Shown here: positions 1 to 10,679 of the stretch, in pieces | Layout: each line of letters opens with the position of its first letter | How positions within the stretch are numbered: the stretch's first letter is position 1 | NCBI GenBank assembly: GCA_030407315.1 | Contig: JALQPE010001717.1 | Span: 62,001 to 126,000 of the forward strand | Reading direction: 5' to 3' | DNA from: Asparagopsis taxiformis | Lineage: Eukaryota; Rhodophyta; Florideophyceae; Bonnemaisoniales; Bonnemaisoniaceae | Length of the DNA stretch: 64,000 bases | Position numbers and translations under genes: made by a program | Notes under the pieces: model-generated | What the model was told of the DNA's origin: nothing | The model's database searches: none | The model's input: only the letters and a program-made list of their open reading frames with translations

Positions 1-899
1 GGTTCTAAAGGAGAACAGCGCCGTACTGGTTCTTCCTCATCTTCGTCTTCTTGTGTATCTAATCTTTCTCCTTCGGACTTACAGTCCATTCCGATCGTTA
101 CTTCGGCACTGCGGCAGCTCACACAGTTTTTCAATACTTCCCGGAAGCAGATGAAAATGGAATTAGTCAAACATGCATTCTTCCTCATCCATCGAGATAT
201 GCAGGCTAAAGTTTCTCTTTCGCCTGACAATGACATTTCTGCATTGGATATGTGTCCATCTGAAAAAATTCCGATAACTTCGAAAGCTTACGGCACAGGG
301 GATGAGTCTCAAGCTGTCTATTCCAAAAATGATGATATCTTCTCGGATTTTATTTTGAGTCGACCTGAGCTTCACATTCAGGTTACTTACAAAGTTCAGG
401 TTAGCGGCGCCGTAGACGGCTCCTGCAATGCAGGTACAAAGGCCCCGGTTGAGAGATTGGCCGTCTGTTCTTTTTCTTTTCTTACATTAGCTATGATATT
501 GTTGTGTAGTTTCTGCCAATGCACACAACTCGAGATGCTCTGTCACGAACCCCATTCAATTCAGGCATGTTATCGCATTGCAATTTGCCTGCACGGGTTA
601 TTCACCACAGCCCTTACAATGGCGCCTACCGGTAATTTCGGGAATGATGGTTTCCCTCTGCGTGTTACATGGGGTCACATCGACCTCCGTGACTACCTCA
701 TGGGGGTGATTGCCTTCTAGGTATTATTAGGAAGAAGAGAAACATCACTGCAGAGGAATACATGTCGGTGCGGTTCGATTCTAATGCCACACAGATGGAA
801 CAATCCTACGAAAACCCAACAGCCAGGGTAGCATCTAATGTTCATTGTGTACCTCTAGAGGAAGATGATGAACTTGGTATTTCTTTAATTGATGTGTAG
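1..899 (+). CDS. 3' end of a spliced gene, product unrecognised (partial at left edge)
   Basis: The frame is open from base 1 and I read it as two exons, 1-433 and 721-899, ending at TAG 897-899. Exon 1 ends in CAG followed by GTACAA, a good donor, and the second exon follows TTCTAG. The join keeps the reading phase (one base of a codon on the left, two on the right) and avoids the TAG at 718-720. The visible protein is about 203 residues. It is serine-rich near the left edge and ends in an acidic tail (LEEDDELG). I recognise no domain. The true start lies outside the window. The gene is convergent with the minus-strand gene ending at 1027, with 127 bp between the two stops. An unspliced reading to 720 is possible, but then the coding-like sequence of 721-899 would be unexplained. 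Confidence 0.5.
434..720 (+). other. Inferred GT-AG intron (287 bp)
   Basis: It starts GTACAA after CAG and ends TTCTAG after a pyrimidine-rich stretch. Removing it joins two open segments in phase. It is inferred from sequence only. Confidence 0.5.
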
Positions 900-1004
900 A
901 TTTCTGTTTACTGTTCTGCTATCTTTGCCTACGTAACCTGGCATTGTTTGCCTCTAGTTCTCAGTATACATGTGTCTCTATTAGCCTGGCAGAACCGTTT
1001 TTGC

Positions 1005-1010
1005 TTTATT
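1005..1010 (-). terminator. Polyadenylation signal AATAAA
   Basis: TTTATT on the plus strand reads AATAAA on the minus strand, 17 nt beyond the stop of the minus-strand gene that ends at 1027. Confidence 0.5.
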
Positions 1011-1026
1011 CATTGCACTACTGGTA

Positions 1027-2721
1027 TCATTTTATGTACTCCTCTGCCCTTTTGTCTGAAAAGTTATACCCCACCACATCTTTGACTAGATCTTCCGATA
1101 TCAACTTGTCTATTCGCCATGGTTCGCCAAAACCTCGGAATACGACGTAGGGTATATGAATTCGAAATGTTCCCCACAACACATCCCCTGTCTGTCCCCT
1201 TTTCTTATGCGTTATCGGTTGCCATTCTATACGAAAACTCTTCTTCCCGTCACCTTTCCACCCTTCCCGACTCGCATCCCCGTCAGGCCTCCTATGTACG
1301 GCACAAATCGATGGGCATTTTTTCAGCTCCATGCCATGCACATATTGACCTTGGACCGCAGAACTATTCTTGCGCACTAGGCACCACGTGTTCGATTTTG
1401 CTCCGGATACGCAGAACGAGCTACTGCCAATTGCAACAGATGATGGATCTCCGTTCGTCGTTTCTGTGCACAACAATGCACCAAGCAAGCGCAAGAACAA
1501 TGGCCTCCTAGGCCGATTTCCGCTAATCACTCCCCCTTCTTCCTCTTCCGCTGCCGCTCCAGGCTTTCGTCTGTGCAGCAATGACTCCATTCGCCACGGG
1601 TGAGGTAATCCTAACAAGTCCGATACTGCTGCAAAACTGGAACATGTAATGTTCACAGCTTCAGCACCAGTTCCGCTCACTGCCTCATGAAGCCCAGGGT
1701 AAACTTTGTAATAACATCCTGCATACAACTCTGTTGTTCCCTTCAACATTTCCCGGAATACGGTTGTGCTCAATGAAGCAGGAATATGCACTGGACCACT
1801 CACAACTGTCCCACTGGTACATGCACCATCCACCTCACTATGCGGAAAATCCGTCCCGGAGTTTGACAACGTAACTCTGTTTGCCTGTTCTACAGCTTTC
1901 TCGACTGAGCGGCGCAAAAGCATCAATAGAACCGGTCCAGTGGACGTGAGTGCAGGTTCTATTGGAACTTTCCCATCGTAAACCATCCGATGATCGCCAC
2001 CACTTCCAGAAAGAATAATACTTTCTAGTGTTCTCAGCCTCTTCTCCATGCCACTGTATGTGTTGGAATCAAGTACCGATTCCACTTTTCGCTTCTTCTT
2101 TTGCGGGGACATCGCTTCAGATTCACCATCCGATTCGACATGATGTTCCACTCCGGCCTCTTCATAGTCCACAACCTCTCCGTTGCTCCTTCGCCACGGT
2201 GTTGGTGGCTGACCCCCGGACATCAACTTACTTCCCAGCACAAATTTTACGTATTCATAGGAGACGCAAGGGTAATTCCTTTCAGGAATTGCATCGTATA
2301 ACAATCTGCCTTCTGCAACCACTATTTCATCATGCCTTGGCTTCACAGAATCCGAATACCGCCACTTTGACACTTCCGTTACTGCAATATCCTTTTCCTC
2401 CGTCGTCAACTTCACAATTGCAGTATCCAAATCCTGACCCTGCTGCTCCACCACTCCGGGCGTGTACACGCCATCTCCTCTGTCCACATCGATGCGGTCA
2501 CCCACTGATGGTTTACCCGAGCAAATAGGATACTGCTCGGGAAGTTTCATTTCCACTACCACAGCCTTCCACCACATTGAGTCGTCCCCCACCTGGAACC
2601 ATACCTCTATTTGGGTGCCGACAGACGGAAGTGCATCAACAGCTGCAGCTCGTTCACGCTCCCGACACGCTATTGCTTTTTCGCTTTGGCGCCTAATTCG
2701 CAATGATTCCCGCCTGGTCAT
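1027..2721 (-). CDS. Orphan protein with Tudor/Agenet-like N-terminus and a classical nuclear localisation signal
   Basis: The first ATG of the open frame is at 2721; the frame extends upstream only through a TTG codon, so I start there (564 residues). Residues 34-105 hold two segments beginning VGTQIEVW and SVGDRIDV that look like the start of Tudor or Agenet barrels, a weak resemblance. An acidic stretch is followed by QKKKRKVE (residues 207-214), a monopartite nuclear localisation signal of SV40 type. Around residues 390-420 there is a Glu/Ala-rich stretch. The C-terminal third has no recognised fold. A nuclear, perhaps chromatin-related, role is inference. No transposase, reverse transcriptase or DNA-binding motif is visible. 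An AATAAA lies just beyond the stop. Confidence 0.6.
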   Translation of the reverse strand: MTRRESLRIRRQSEKAIACRERERAAAVDALPSVGTQIEVWFQVGDDSMWWKAVVVEMKLPEQYPICSGKPSVGDRIDVDRGDGVYTPGVVEQQGQDLDTAIVKLTTEEKDIAVTEVSKWRYSDSVKPRHDEIVVAEGRLLYDAIPERNYPCVSYEYVKFVLGSKLMSGGQPPTPWRRSNGEVVDYEEAGVEHHVESDGESEAMSPQKKKRKVESVLDSNTYSGMEKRLRTLESIILSGSGGDHRMVYDGKVPIEPALTSTGPVLLMLLRRSVEKAVEQANRVTLSNSGTDFPHSEVDGACTSGTVVSGPVHIPASLSTTVFREMLKGTTELYAGCYYKVYPGLHEAVSGTGAEAVNITCSSFAAVSDLLGLPHPWRMESLLHRRKPGAAAEEEEGGVISGNRPRRPLFLRLLGALLCTETTNGDPSSVAIGSSSFCVSGAKSNTWCLVRKNSSAVQGQYVHGMELKKCPSICAVHRRPDGDASREGWKGDGKKSFRIEWQPITHKKRGQTGDVLWGTFRIHIPYVVFRGFGEPWRIDKLISEDLVKDVVGYNFSDKRAEEYIK

Positions 2722-3652
2722 AGTTCCTCCACCAAATAAAGATACTAGAGCCCAAATTTGCAATTCTGTTTAGGAAAAGTCTTCGTTGACTTCTTCAATA
2801 CTACTCACCCATATCCGTAACGTCCAATTTTGCATTTTTACCGTATGATACGAAATCACTACAATGTTCCCCACTGCCACAAAAGTTGTCAACTACACTA
2901 CTACTGCGTTTATGTTACTACTAACGCTTAAAGCCAGGGCGAAAATCACTATTCGGGTCAATCCCGTGTATAGGGGAGTGGCTTGATTACAGACTTTAGC
3001 GACTAAAATAGTAACCAAGCCGTATTATCTGTGCTAAAAATCAATGTAGATGGTTCCATTCTTTCGACCATACCCTATCTATGATAAAACAATGACCATA
3101 TCGAGATAGGATAGTTAAAGCCATACACTTTGCATTTCTCCTCTTCCATATGATATCATATTCCTCATGGACATCCAAAATGTGACTTCATCTAAGTGGA
3201 TATCACATGGGAACAGTCAGTACCAGTCCATCTCTCTACCGTCCTTGCACTGCTACGGCTGCCATCCATTGCACAGACTGGAGTGACCATCAAAGATCAT
3301 GGTTCCAGTCCATCATGGTACTGTCATACATATGGTTCCGCCGTTCCATCATTCCAGCATAGAATTTCCAAAAATAATGGAATATGCCACCTCTGGTCAC
3401 TGTCATGACCAACGCGACGTGTCTTTGTCCTTTCCAATGTTATTTTTCCGTACAGTACTGGAAAATTCCACCTGTCACGGTGCTTACACCCACTCCCACG
3501 GCGCAGTTCCATTCCATTACATTCTTTACGGTATTTCCACTACTTATCTATGGCACGGCGCCGGTAATTTCTGGGATTTTTTTGATGGTTTGCCATTCCA
3601 CTAATTTCTAATGGTCCAGACCATAAAATTTACTGGTTTTTCAAAAAATTGC
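2722..3652. other. Intergenic, no supported gene
   Basis: It should hold the promoter of the minus-strand gene starting at 2721. The stretch 3170-3640 is rich in short recurring motifs such as TTCCA and CCATC, but no array or convincing frame is visible. Base composition changes sharply to GC-rich at about 3653. Confidence 0.4.
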
Positions 3653-6079
3653 TTATGCTGTGGCCCGTTCCTGCGCCGAAGTAGCAGCCTCGCAACGTTC
3701 TTGGAGGGTCGTGATCATCGCACGATTGCCGCTGGCAGCCCGTTCGTAATTCGCCACGCGTTCTTGCAAGTCGCCGATGTCCTTGTGCATCCGCTCGATC
3801 CGCGTCGCATCTTCCCCGGCCTTGCGCTCTAACGTCGCCTCGCGTCCAGCCGCGTCCTTAAGTTTCTTTTCAGCCTCGTGCACGAGACTCACCGCTTCGT
3901 CGCGCGTTGCGTTCGCTTTGGTAAGGCGCGCCGCAGCGTCGTCGCGCGCTTGCGCAATCGTCGTCACCCGCGCCAGCGCCTCGTCACGGCTCTGCTCGAC
4001 CGACGCCATACGCGCTAGCGCTTCGCTGCGGCCCTCCACGGCGGAGGCCATTCGCGCCAAAGCGTCGTCGCGAGCTCCTTCGAGCAACGACACGCGCGCC
4101 AACGCCTCGTCCCGGCCCTTTTCGGCGGCGGCAAGCTGGCCCCGCAACACGTTCGCGTCTGATTCGGCCAAAACAGTACCCGCCTCGTTGGCAATGGTCG
4201 CCGCGTCACTTGCCGCCACGTTATCAGCCGTTGTATCGCCTGCGCCCGTGCGGCTGCCCGCAGCAGCACCGTCACCCGCGCCGCTCTTCGCCGCGCTGCT
4301 GACCGCCGCCCCGCCTTCGCCCGCACTGCTGGACGCCGCAGCCCCGCCGTGGCCGGAAGACGCCGCTTTCAAGGCCTGCAACTCGTTGTAAACCTTCACG
4401 TACTCCGCGCGCAGCGCCGCGTCGAGTCGCTCGACGTCGATAGGAGCGCGCGGTGGCTCGGAGAAAAGAGAATACCGGCCGTCTCGGAAGCGCCGACGCT
4501 CGATCGCCAACAACGCCGCCATGCCGAGGTACTGCGCATACTCGCGCGAATCGGTCGCGCGCATAACGTGCAGTTCGTTAGTTGATAGCGCGGATAACAC
4601 TGCATCAACGGTAACGACATCGCGCGCTTCTAAATTCGCAAACGCGTCGCGCGACGGATTGCGCGGCGACTTGAGAAGGAGATGTGGAATTTCAGTATGC
4701 CGGTGAACGCCAAGCGAACCATGCGCCCAGTCGACGACGCCGCGCTCCGCGCTCCAAGGCAACCACTGCCCGCCCTCCTTGAAGTCCATGCCAGGCGCGA
4801 GATCGAAAACCGGAGTTTCGTCCCACGCGCACGCGCGATGCTCCGTCAGGAGACTCTCGAGATGCGCCGCCGTGTACGTTCCGCCCCGCACGATCGCCGA
4901 AACGCCGACGCGCTCGATTCCCGCGATCAGTTTTTCGCTTAAGCGCAAGAAGCGGCGCTCGGCGTAAGCGACGTGAAGTCACGCGGCGGCAACCATCACC
5001 ACCCACTCGCTTAGATCGATAGCCCAGAAATACGAACGAGCCTCGACCGGAACGTCGCGCCCGAGCAGTACCGACGGCGCGTAATGGAACACGCAGGGAA
5101 GCGGCACCGACAACGAGTCGGGCGCTTCCGGCCAATCGCGCGCATCGTAACGCGGCCGCGTGAAGAAAGCGGCGACGCGGTCATCAGGAAACTCGCGAAA
5201 TTCGATATCGCGATACGTAACGAAGTAGCCCGACGTGCGCCGCAAACGCAACTCGCGCCGCGCTTCCGGGCGCATATCCGCGTTCAGGAACCATGGCACG
5301 CTCGCCTCCCCTTCGTGCTCGACGTCGTTCCACGGGACGCCGCCGTCAAGTAAGAAGCCCGCACTGGGCGCCGCGGCCCATGGATCGACTCGCGCAAATT
5401 CGTCGCGACGCATTACGCGCAACCGGGCCAAGTGGCGTACGAGCCGTTCGTCGGCTTCGTCTTCGAGAAAGTACGCGTCGCACGGTAAGTTCGCGGGGAC
5501 CGCCAAATCGCACAACGCCGATTCGCGCCGCGCGTCCCACACCGCTTGCGCATCCTTATGGCCGGGTAACACGGCATAGCGTGACACATCAGCGATGCGC
5601 GTCCACTGAAAGCGCTGCGGGTAGAAGTGGCGACGGCCCAATTCCGCCCACGTCGGCATTGGGCGTGGCATAAATCGGAACGCGATCGGGTCGTCGTAGC
5701 GCGCGCGCGGAATCGACTCGGGAGCGTCTTGCGCGGCCGACGGAAGCGAAACGGACGCAGGCGCAGGAACCGAACGAAGTGGGACGCCGCTCCCAGAACG
5801 CGCAGCGGACGCAGAAGTTGGAGTCGCGGTCGCATCCACCGTGGCGACAACATCAGATGACGCGACGACGCCACTGCCGCCACGGCCGCTCGCGGCTACG
5901 GGTACAGTTGAGGAGGATGCTTGCGCCATGGACATGTAATAGGGACTCTCCGGGCTTGAAAGAGAAGGAAACGCGATGCGCGCAGGGCGAGGAGACGCGT
6001 TCGTGGGCGTCGACGGTTCGTCGCGAGGCGCAGCGCCGGCGCGAAGCCAACTCGGCAGAGCGTTATTATCGCGCGACAT
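3653..6079 (-). pseudogene. GC-rich 809-codon frame split by one in-frame TGA (4979-4981)
   Basis: From ATG 6079 the frame runs 366 codons to TGA 4981-4979, then continues in the same frame for 441 codons to TAA at 3653. The second half has no ATG near its beginning (the first start-like codon is TTG at 4948), which argues that both halves are one gene. The N-terminal half is Ser/Ala/Pro-rich, then has a Trp/Arg-rich region without a known motif. The C-terminal half has an Ala/Gly/Ser-rich linker and then a coiled coil made of 14-residue repeats. GC and CpG content are far above all neighbours, suggesting foreign origin or a mobile element. The product is unrecognised. Options are a nonsense-mutated pseudogene, TGA readthrough (the next base is C) or a very small unseen intron. 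Confidence 0.5.
3863..4114 (-). repeat. Six tandem 42-bp units coding a 14-residue coiled-coil repeat
   Basis: The encoded units follow the pattern R-D/S-E/D-A-L-A-R and then seven variable residues, six times without gap. Fourteen residues equal two heptads, so a long coiled coil is expected. Confidence 0.75.
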
Positions 6080-6125
6080 CACGAAGCGCGAGCGCGTGTG
6101 GCGTCAACGGAGCGAACGCGCGCGG

Positions 6126-6255
6126 GATGGAGAAGAAGGATGGAAGAGAGACAGAAGGATGGAAGAGAGACAGAATGATGGAAGAGAGACAGAAAGATGG
6201 AGGAGAAGTAGAAGGATGGAAGAGAAGAAGAAGATTGGAAGAGGAGAACAAGACA
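6126..6255 (+). repeat. Purine-rich tandem repeat, unit about 18 bp
   Basis: Units close to GGATGGAAGAGAGACAGA recur several times and then degenerate. It lies just upstream of the minus-strand start at 6079 and could affect that gene's promoter, which is inference. Confidence 0.7.
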
Positions 6256-6690
6256 GAAGAGAGCTGAAGGTATGCACAAGAACGTTACGCGCGAGGACGC
6301 GCTGTGAAGTTAGTCGGGGGGAGTGTGGTGCAATTTAAGTTGGTCGATGGAACCGATGCGAGCGCGCGCGTTTACGTTAGTCCGCAAGCATCCGTTTGAG
6401 TTAGTTTAGTAAGAGAGCGTACGCGTGGCGCCTTGATTACGTGTCACGGAGCGTCAAAGCGAGCGCGTGCACGCGTACGTGGCTTCGAAGCACCTAACGT
6501 GCTAGCATTTGGGGGAGTGTGTGGGTGTTGCCGATGTGTGTTGGTGGTAAAATCAAGTCTTGTTGTATGCAAACGAGGTGGGGTGATCAAAAGTGTTGTG
6601 CAGTCTAATAGAGAGGCGCAATGGAGGAGAGAACCTGACCCATCCGACGGAGAGCGGTGAGGCGCGATGTAGATAGACAGAACTAATTGC
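6256..6690. other. Intergenic, CpG-rich then mixed composition
   Basis: CpG-rich sequence continues to about 6490 and then composition returns to the local average. I see no supported gene. Confidence 0.35.
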
Positions 6691-7118
6691 AATCCACGAG
6701 ACGGGTGCAGTGAGTGTGCAAGGTGTGATGCAGATACATAAACAGACCTTGAATGGAGTGGCCGTGTCTGCCGCGACGGAGAACAGAGTAGAGGCCGTGC
6801 CTGCCGCGATCCACAATCCACGAGACGGGCACAGTATGTGTGCAAGGTGCGATGCAGATTAACAAACAGACCTTGACTGGAGTGCCCGTGTCTGCTGCTG
6901 CGGAGAACAGAATCTGACGGAGTGGAATTCTGGTGGATGGAGAACAGAGTAGTGGCCGTGCCTGCCGCGATCCACAATCCACGAAACGGGTGCAATAAGT
7001 GTGCAAAGTGCGATGCAGATTAACAAACAAGACTGGAGTGCCCGTGTCTGCCGCTGCGGAGAACAGAATCTGACGGAGTGGAATTCTGGTGGAGAGCGAT
7101 GAGGCGCGGCAGATAGAC
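6691..7118. repeat. Three degenerate tandem repeat units (about 125-160 bp)
   Basis: Units begin near 6691, 6816 and 6976, each with AATCCACGA, then a stretch containing TGTGCAA, GATGCAGAT and CCGTGTCTGC. The second and third also share GAATCTGACGGAGTGG. Unit lengths differ through internal insertions or deletions. Frames through it are repeat artefacts. Confidence 0.7.
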
Positions 7119-7315
7119 AAACATGCGAATTCCAGTACTCGCTGTGCACACTTCGGCGGCGGCAGGCGGTGAATTACAGTACGCGTCGAATACGAATCTG
7201 GATTCGAAAAACGTCACGCAATCCACTTCAATATCTTCGTATCGTGACGACACCACCCCGACTGGAGGCTTATGATACAATTTCTATCAGTCCACTTTCT
7301 CAGTCGGGAGGATAA

Positions 7316-7522
7316 GTTCCAGTGATAGACACTAGCACGCTGCATCTGACCAGTAACGTCGCCCCGGCCCTCGCCGCCGCAGAGCGCCAAAACCTTCCTG
7401 GCCCAGTAGCAGCCGCTTTTCTGGGTTTCCACACATTACCGCAACTCCCCGGTGTGATGTCTGCTGCAGACAGGGTGGCACTAGACAAGCTGTCACACTT
7501 TTTAGTGCTTATCCCATCCTGA
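7316..7522 (+). other. Short open segment with a tail-fibre-like motif, doubtful
   Basis: Open between TAA 7313-7315 and TGA 7520-7522, with no ATG until inside the motif GVMSAADRVALDKL. That motif resembles the GLMSAADKxKLD motif common in phage and giant-virus tail or fibre proteins. It lacks a start and a domain, so it is at best a gene fragment. Confidence 0.2.
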
Positions 7523-8277
7523 TGAATATGAGTTCAACTCATTGAGTAGACGCAGAGAGAGAAAAAAAACAAATACTACAGCGGGGCCTACATCAAATGT
7601 CCAAGTATCCTTCACGGCATCCGCCGTATTCACCATCCCTGACGTATTTTTAATGTTGAATTGCTGTAAGTGAACTACGCTCCATAGACGACCATCTCTG
7701 GAGACCCTCATGTTCGCCAAGAGCGTCTATCCGCATAGCTCATAATACTCCCCCTGCAATAACATTCGTATATCCGCCAAAGTGTACAAACTAACTCGAA
7801 CCAAATAACTGGTGTGATATCCGCATGGTGGTACTAGATATGCGATCATAGTTCCTAGCCCGTCCTGTGCTAAAATCCAAATATGAGTAGTGGAAGGAAC
7901 TCTGGAGAAGTTGAACTGGGAACATATGCTTCAACCGTCGAGATGCATTGATCGTGTCGTGGTCCTATGAACTATAAAGCTGAAGTAAACCCGTTAGCGG
8001 GTGGCACGTGCGGTCTACTGTATCCCTGACAACGAGGCAACAATACCAAACCCATTTCCCAGACTGTCTGGGCCAGACAAGTTACCCAACGATCAAAACT
8101 TTGTTTAAAATCATTGTCATCGTTTCAACGTGTCTCTTCATTTCTAGCCAGAATACCCTCACGACGCATATATTCCTCATTCAATCATCCGCCCCTGGGT
8201 CAACGACAAGTTGTTGAAATTGCATCCATGCGGCACCAATGGATGTCTAGGGAGCAAACCTGCTTCTGCTATAATCC

Positions 8278-8284
8278 TATAAAA
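8278..8284 (+). promoter_or_regulatory. TATA box (TATAAAA)
   Basis: It lies 77 bp upstream of ATG 8355. The paralogue has TATATAA at nearly the same distance, which supports function. Confidence 0.55.
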
Positions 8285-8354
8285 CTTGGGAAGATGTCGC
8301 ACATATCTACAAACGTTCTTTCCGCACTCAGATTCCCATACAGGCATAACCACC

Positions 8355-8864
8355 ATGAACTCTTTCTTCACGCTGCTTGCTACCCTCTTCTGTCTCCTGA
8401 CGCTGTCGAACGCGATGCCGCCCGGCACCGTGGCGGCGAAATGTACAGTGCAGGTATTCGGAGACCTTATGCAAAATGGCAAGGGAATTCGTGTTTCGAC
8501 GAATATTTCATTCCCGTGGGAGCAAAATCTACAGCCGGCGTCGGGGGCAGATTTCGGCCCGGAAAAAGCGGCTATGTTCTTAACTTTGCCGATTCTTGGA
8601 ACTCAATTGTTGAATTATGAGATTGACATCAACTTCACTGCCGATTACCGCTGTCATTTCGATCGTGTTGTTCTGTCTCATGTTAAAACCAGTGGTAAGG
8701 GCACTGGTAAATGTTTCAGAATTCTTCAGAGGTGCGGTCGCGAGACCACGACATATGGAACGGTTTATATTGATATGTGGTGCGATGTGCCTACTCAGCC
8801 AGGCTATCCGTCTGGAGTGATCCAGATGAACTACATTCCGTGGGGCCCGGAAGTTAGTTGTTAG
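8355..8864 (+). CDS. Secreted small Cys-conserved protein, copy 1
   Basis: 169 residues from ATG 8355; the frame upstream has only non-ATG starts. Residues 1-20 form a signal peptide ending SNA, so the mature protein is about 149 residues. Conserved cysteines in KCTV, RCHF, GKCF, QRCG, WCDV and at the last residue suggest three disulfides. It is close to the paralogue at 10680-11195 (shared GKGIRVST/NKGIRVST, TYGTVYIDM, YPSGVI, KMNY/QMNY). No known family is recognised. The mature protein has only two histidines, unlike its paralogue. Likely extracellular or cell-wall; function unknown. Confidence 0.75.
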   Translation: MNSFFTLLATLFCLLTLSNAMPPGTVAAKCTVQVFGDLMQNGKGIRVSTNISFPWEQNLQPASGADFGPEKAAMFLTLPILGTQLLNYEIDINFTADYRCHFDRVVLSHVKTSGKGTGKCFRILQRCGRETTTYGTVYIDMWCDVPTQPGYPSGVIQMNYIPWGPEVSC

Positions 8865-10137
8865 ATTGGAGGAATTTACCAGTAGAGAATTGGTAGACCG
8901 TTCTTTTCAGAAAGTGAGCAAGTACTCTTTGGGAGCTGGCGAGCGCTTTCCGCGCTTTCTTTCGATCCACTACATATGTCTTGTCGTGACCGAGTAGGCC
9001 GTCGCACACCATTTTGCGAATAGAATCCAATTTGTACATACACATTAGGCGCAAATAATGGGTGCAAACAGAAATGCACCCAAATCTAATAGCGTCCTGT
9101 CACAAAATACTTTAGTATTCACAGTGGATTTCAGCGCTAGTCTGAATCTTAGTGTCACGTAATACGAGCGGGTATGAGTGAGAAGAAGCGAAAAGATGGT
9201 GTGCTGTGGTGTGAAAGAGTTGGCATTCGAAAGTGATGAACGATTCGAGGACAAATGTGTGACAGTTCCAAACTATAGAGTAACGCTTTGATCGCACAAA
9301 GTCTGAAACATTACGAAGCTAAAATAGCTGACCACATCTATGTACTCGATTTGCGATTAAAGGGAAAAATGGGTGGATACATTGCCTTTTTGTTCTCTAA
9401 TAACGGATCTATTACTGCTGCTGGACGTGTGTGATGAGGCAATGGATTAGAGGGTACGATTTGTCAACGTGGTCACACACTCGTAGGATGAACCATCGCT
9501 TTAGAATGCGCAGGCGCTGAAGGAGTCACGGAACGTCTGGGAGATAGGATATGGGCACAGCAGTTAATGCCAGTGTAAAGCTGGAGTTTTGCAAGCTGGA
9601 GAAGTGACAGTCGTCATTGCAATTACGGCTGGAAAAGCAGAAAGGGGGTGCGCATCTAGGGCGTCACGATCGAAAGCATTAGAACACGATGGAGAAGATC
9701 AGCGAAATAACGGATTCCTTGATTTGGATAGTTCCAAAAACATTTCAATTTAAAAATGGACAGCAATGAGAATGCAAGCGACTAGGCTTCATAGAAGACA
9801 CGCCTGGGGGGTGACGCTGGGTCGAAAACTCGTCCTCTTGGCAGAGAGGCTGAGCTTTTGCCTTGAGAAAATCGTCAGTAACGCAGCTGTGCATGCGCCC
9901 TCCAAGGCAGGTTGTTTCTACATAGTCGGCTGCCGGATAAAAACGTGTTACGGGCAATCTTTGTCAATCCGTCAATTTTGCGTCCGGGTTTAAGTAACTG
10001 ATCTCGCCGCCGATCTAATAAAGTAACTGGCATTCGATTACAAGACTACAATATCTCAAGATCGTCGTGTATTATGCATGCAATCGCGATTGTTAATCCA
10101 AATATAGTGGTCAAATGGTAGAAACGAAAATTCATTT
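8865..10137. other. Intergenic, nothing supported
   Basis: Only short frames without start context or family features occur. It separates the two copies of the duplicated cassette. Confidence 0.4.
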
Positions 10138-10604
10138 TCATCTGTACAGTAGATCAAAAAAACCGACATAACTGTCCGGTGCCAGGCCTGCATTAATTGT
10201 CCAGTTCTCCTCTTCGGCATTCGTCGGAATCGCCATCCCTGATGTATTGTTGAATTGCAGTAAGTGAATTACGCTCCATAGACGGCTGTCACTGTAGACC
10301 TTCACGTCCGCAAAGAGCGTCCATCCGAAATCACATAATGCCTCCCATGCAATAACATTCGAACATACGTAGGAGACAACAATACCTCATCCGATTCCAA
10401 AACGCGTCACCCAGCGATCACAACTTCGCGTCAATTCACCGTCACTATTCCAACAACCAGCCGTATCATTTCTCGCCGGAATCCCCTATCGATGCATATG
10501 CACCTCCTTCAATCATCCGCCCCAGTAGCACGACAACTTGTTGAAAGCGCATCCATACATCACCAATGCACGTCTATGGAGCAAACCTGCGTCTGTCAAA
10601 ATTC

Positions 10605-10611
10605 TATATAA
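10605..10611 (+). promoter_or_regulatory. TATA box (TATATAA)
   Basis: It lies 75 bp upstream of ATG 10680, at the same place as the TATA box of copy 1. Confidence 0.55.
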
Positions 10612-10679
10612 CCGCAGCATCTGTCGCAGAAACCTTCAAACACTCTCCACTCACAGATTCACACACATTCAGAATAATC

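Larger units (their letters stand above)
7590..8864 (+). repeat. Duplicated cassette, copy 1
   Basis: Non-coding sequence 7590-7770 and 8034-8354, plus the secreted-protein gene, aligns with 10183-11195. Copy 1 has about 260 bp extra at 7771-8033. The minus strand of 7590-7770 can be read as a peptide-like segment in both copies, but differences fall at all codon positions and copy 1 has an indel, so it looks non-coding. Confidence 0.65.

Noticed and set aside
3777..4391. Long plus-strand frames inside the CpG-rich gene
   Set aside because: Shadows of GC-rich coding sequence; Ala/Ser-rich without start context.
6126..6255. Possible CRISPR-like array
   Set aside because: Units are contiguous purine-rich satellite with no spacers, in a eukaryote.
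6444..7280. Several overlapping minus-strand frames of 80-180 codons
   Set aside because: They read through tandem repeats and repeat the same peptides; repeat artefacts.
10138..10388. Minus-strand open frame in the duplicated cassette
   Set aside because: No ATG at the start; the other copy has an indel and differences at all codon positions, so it looks non-coding.
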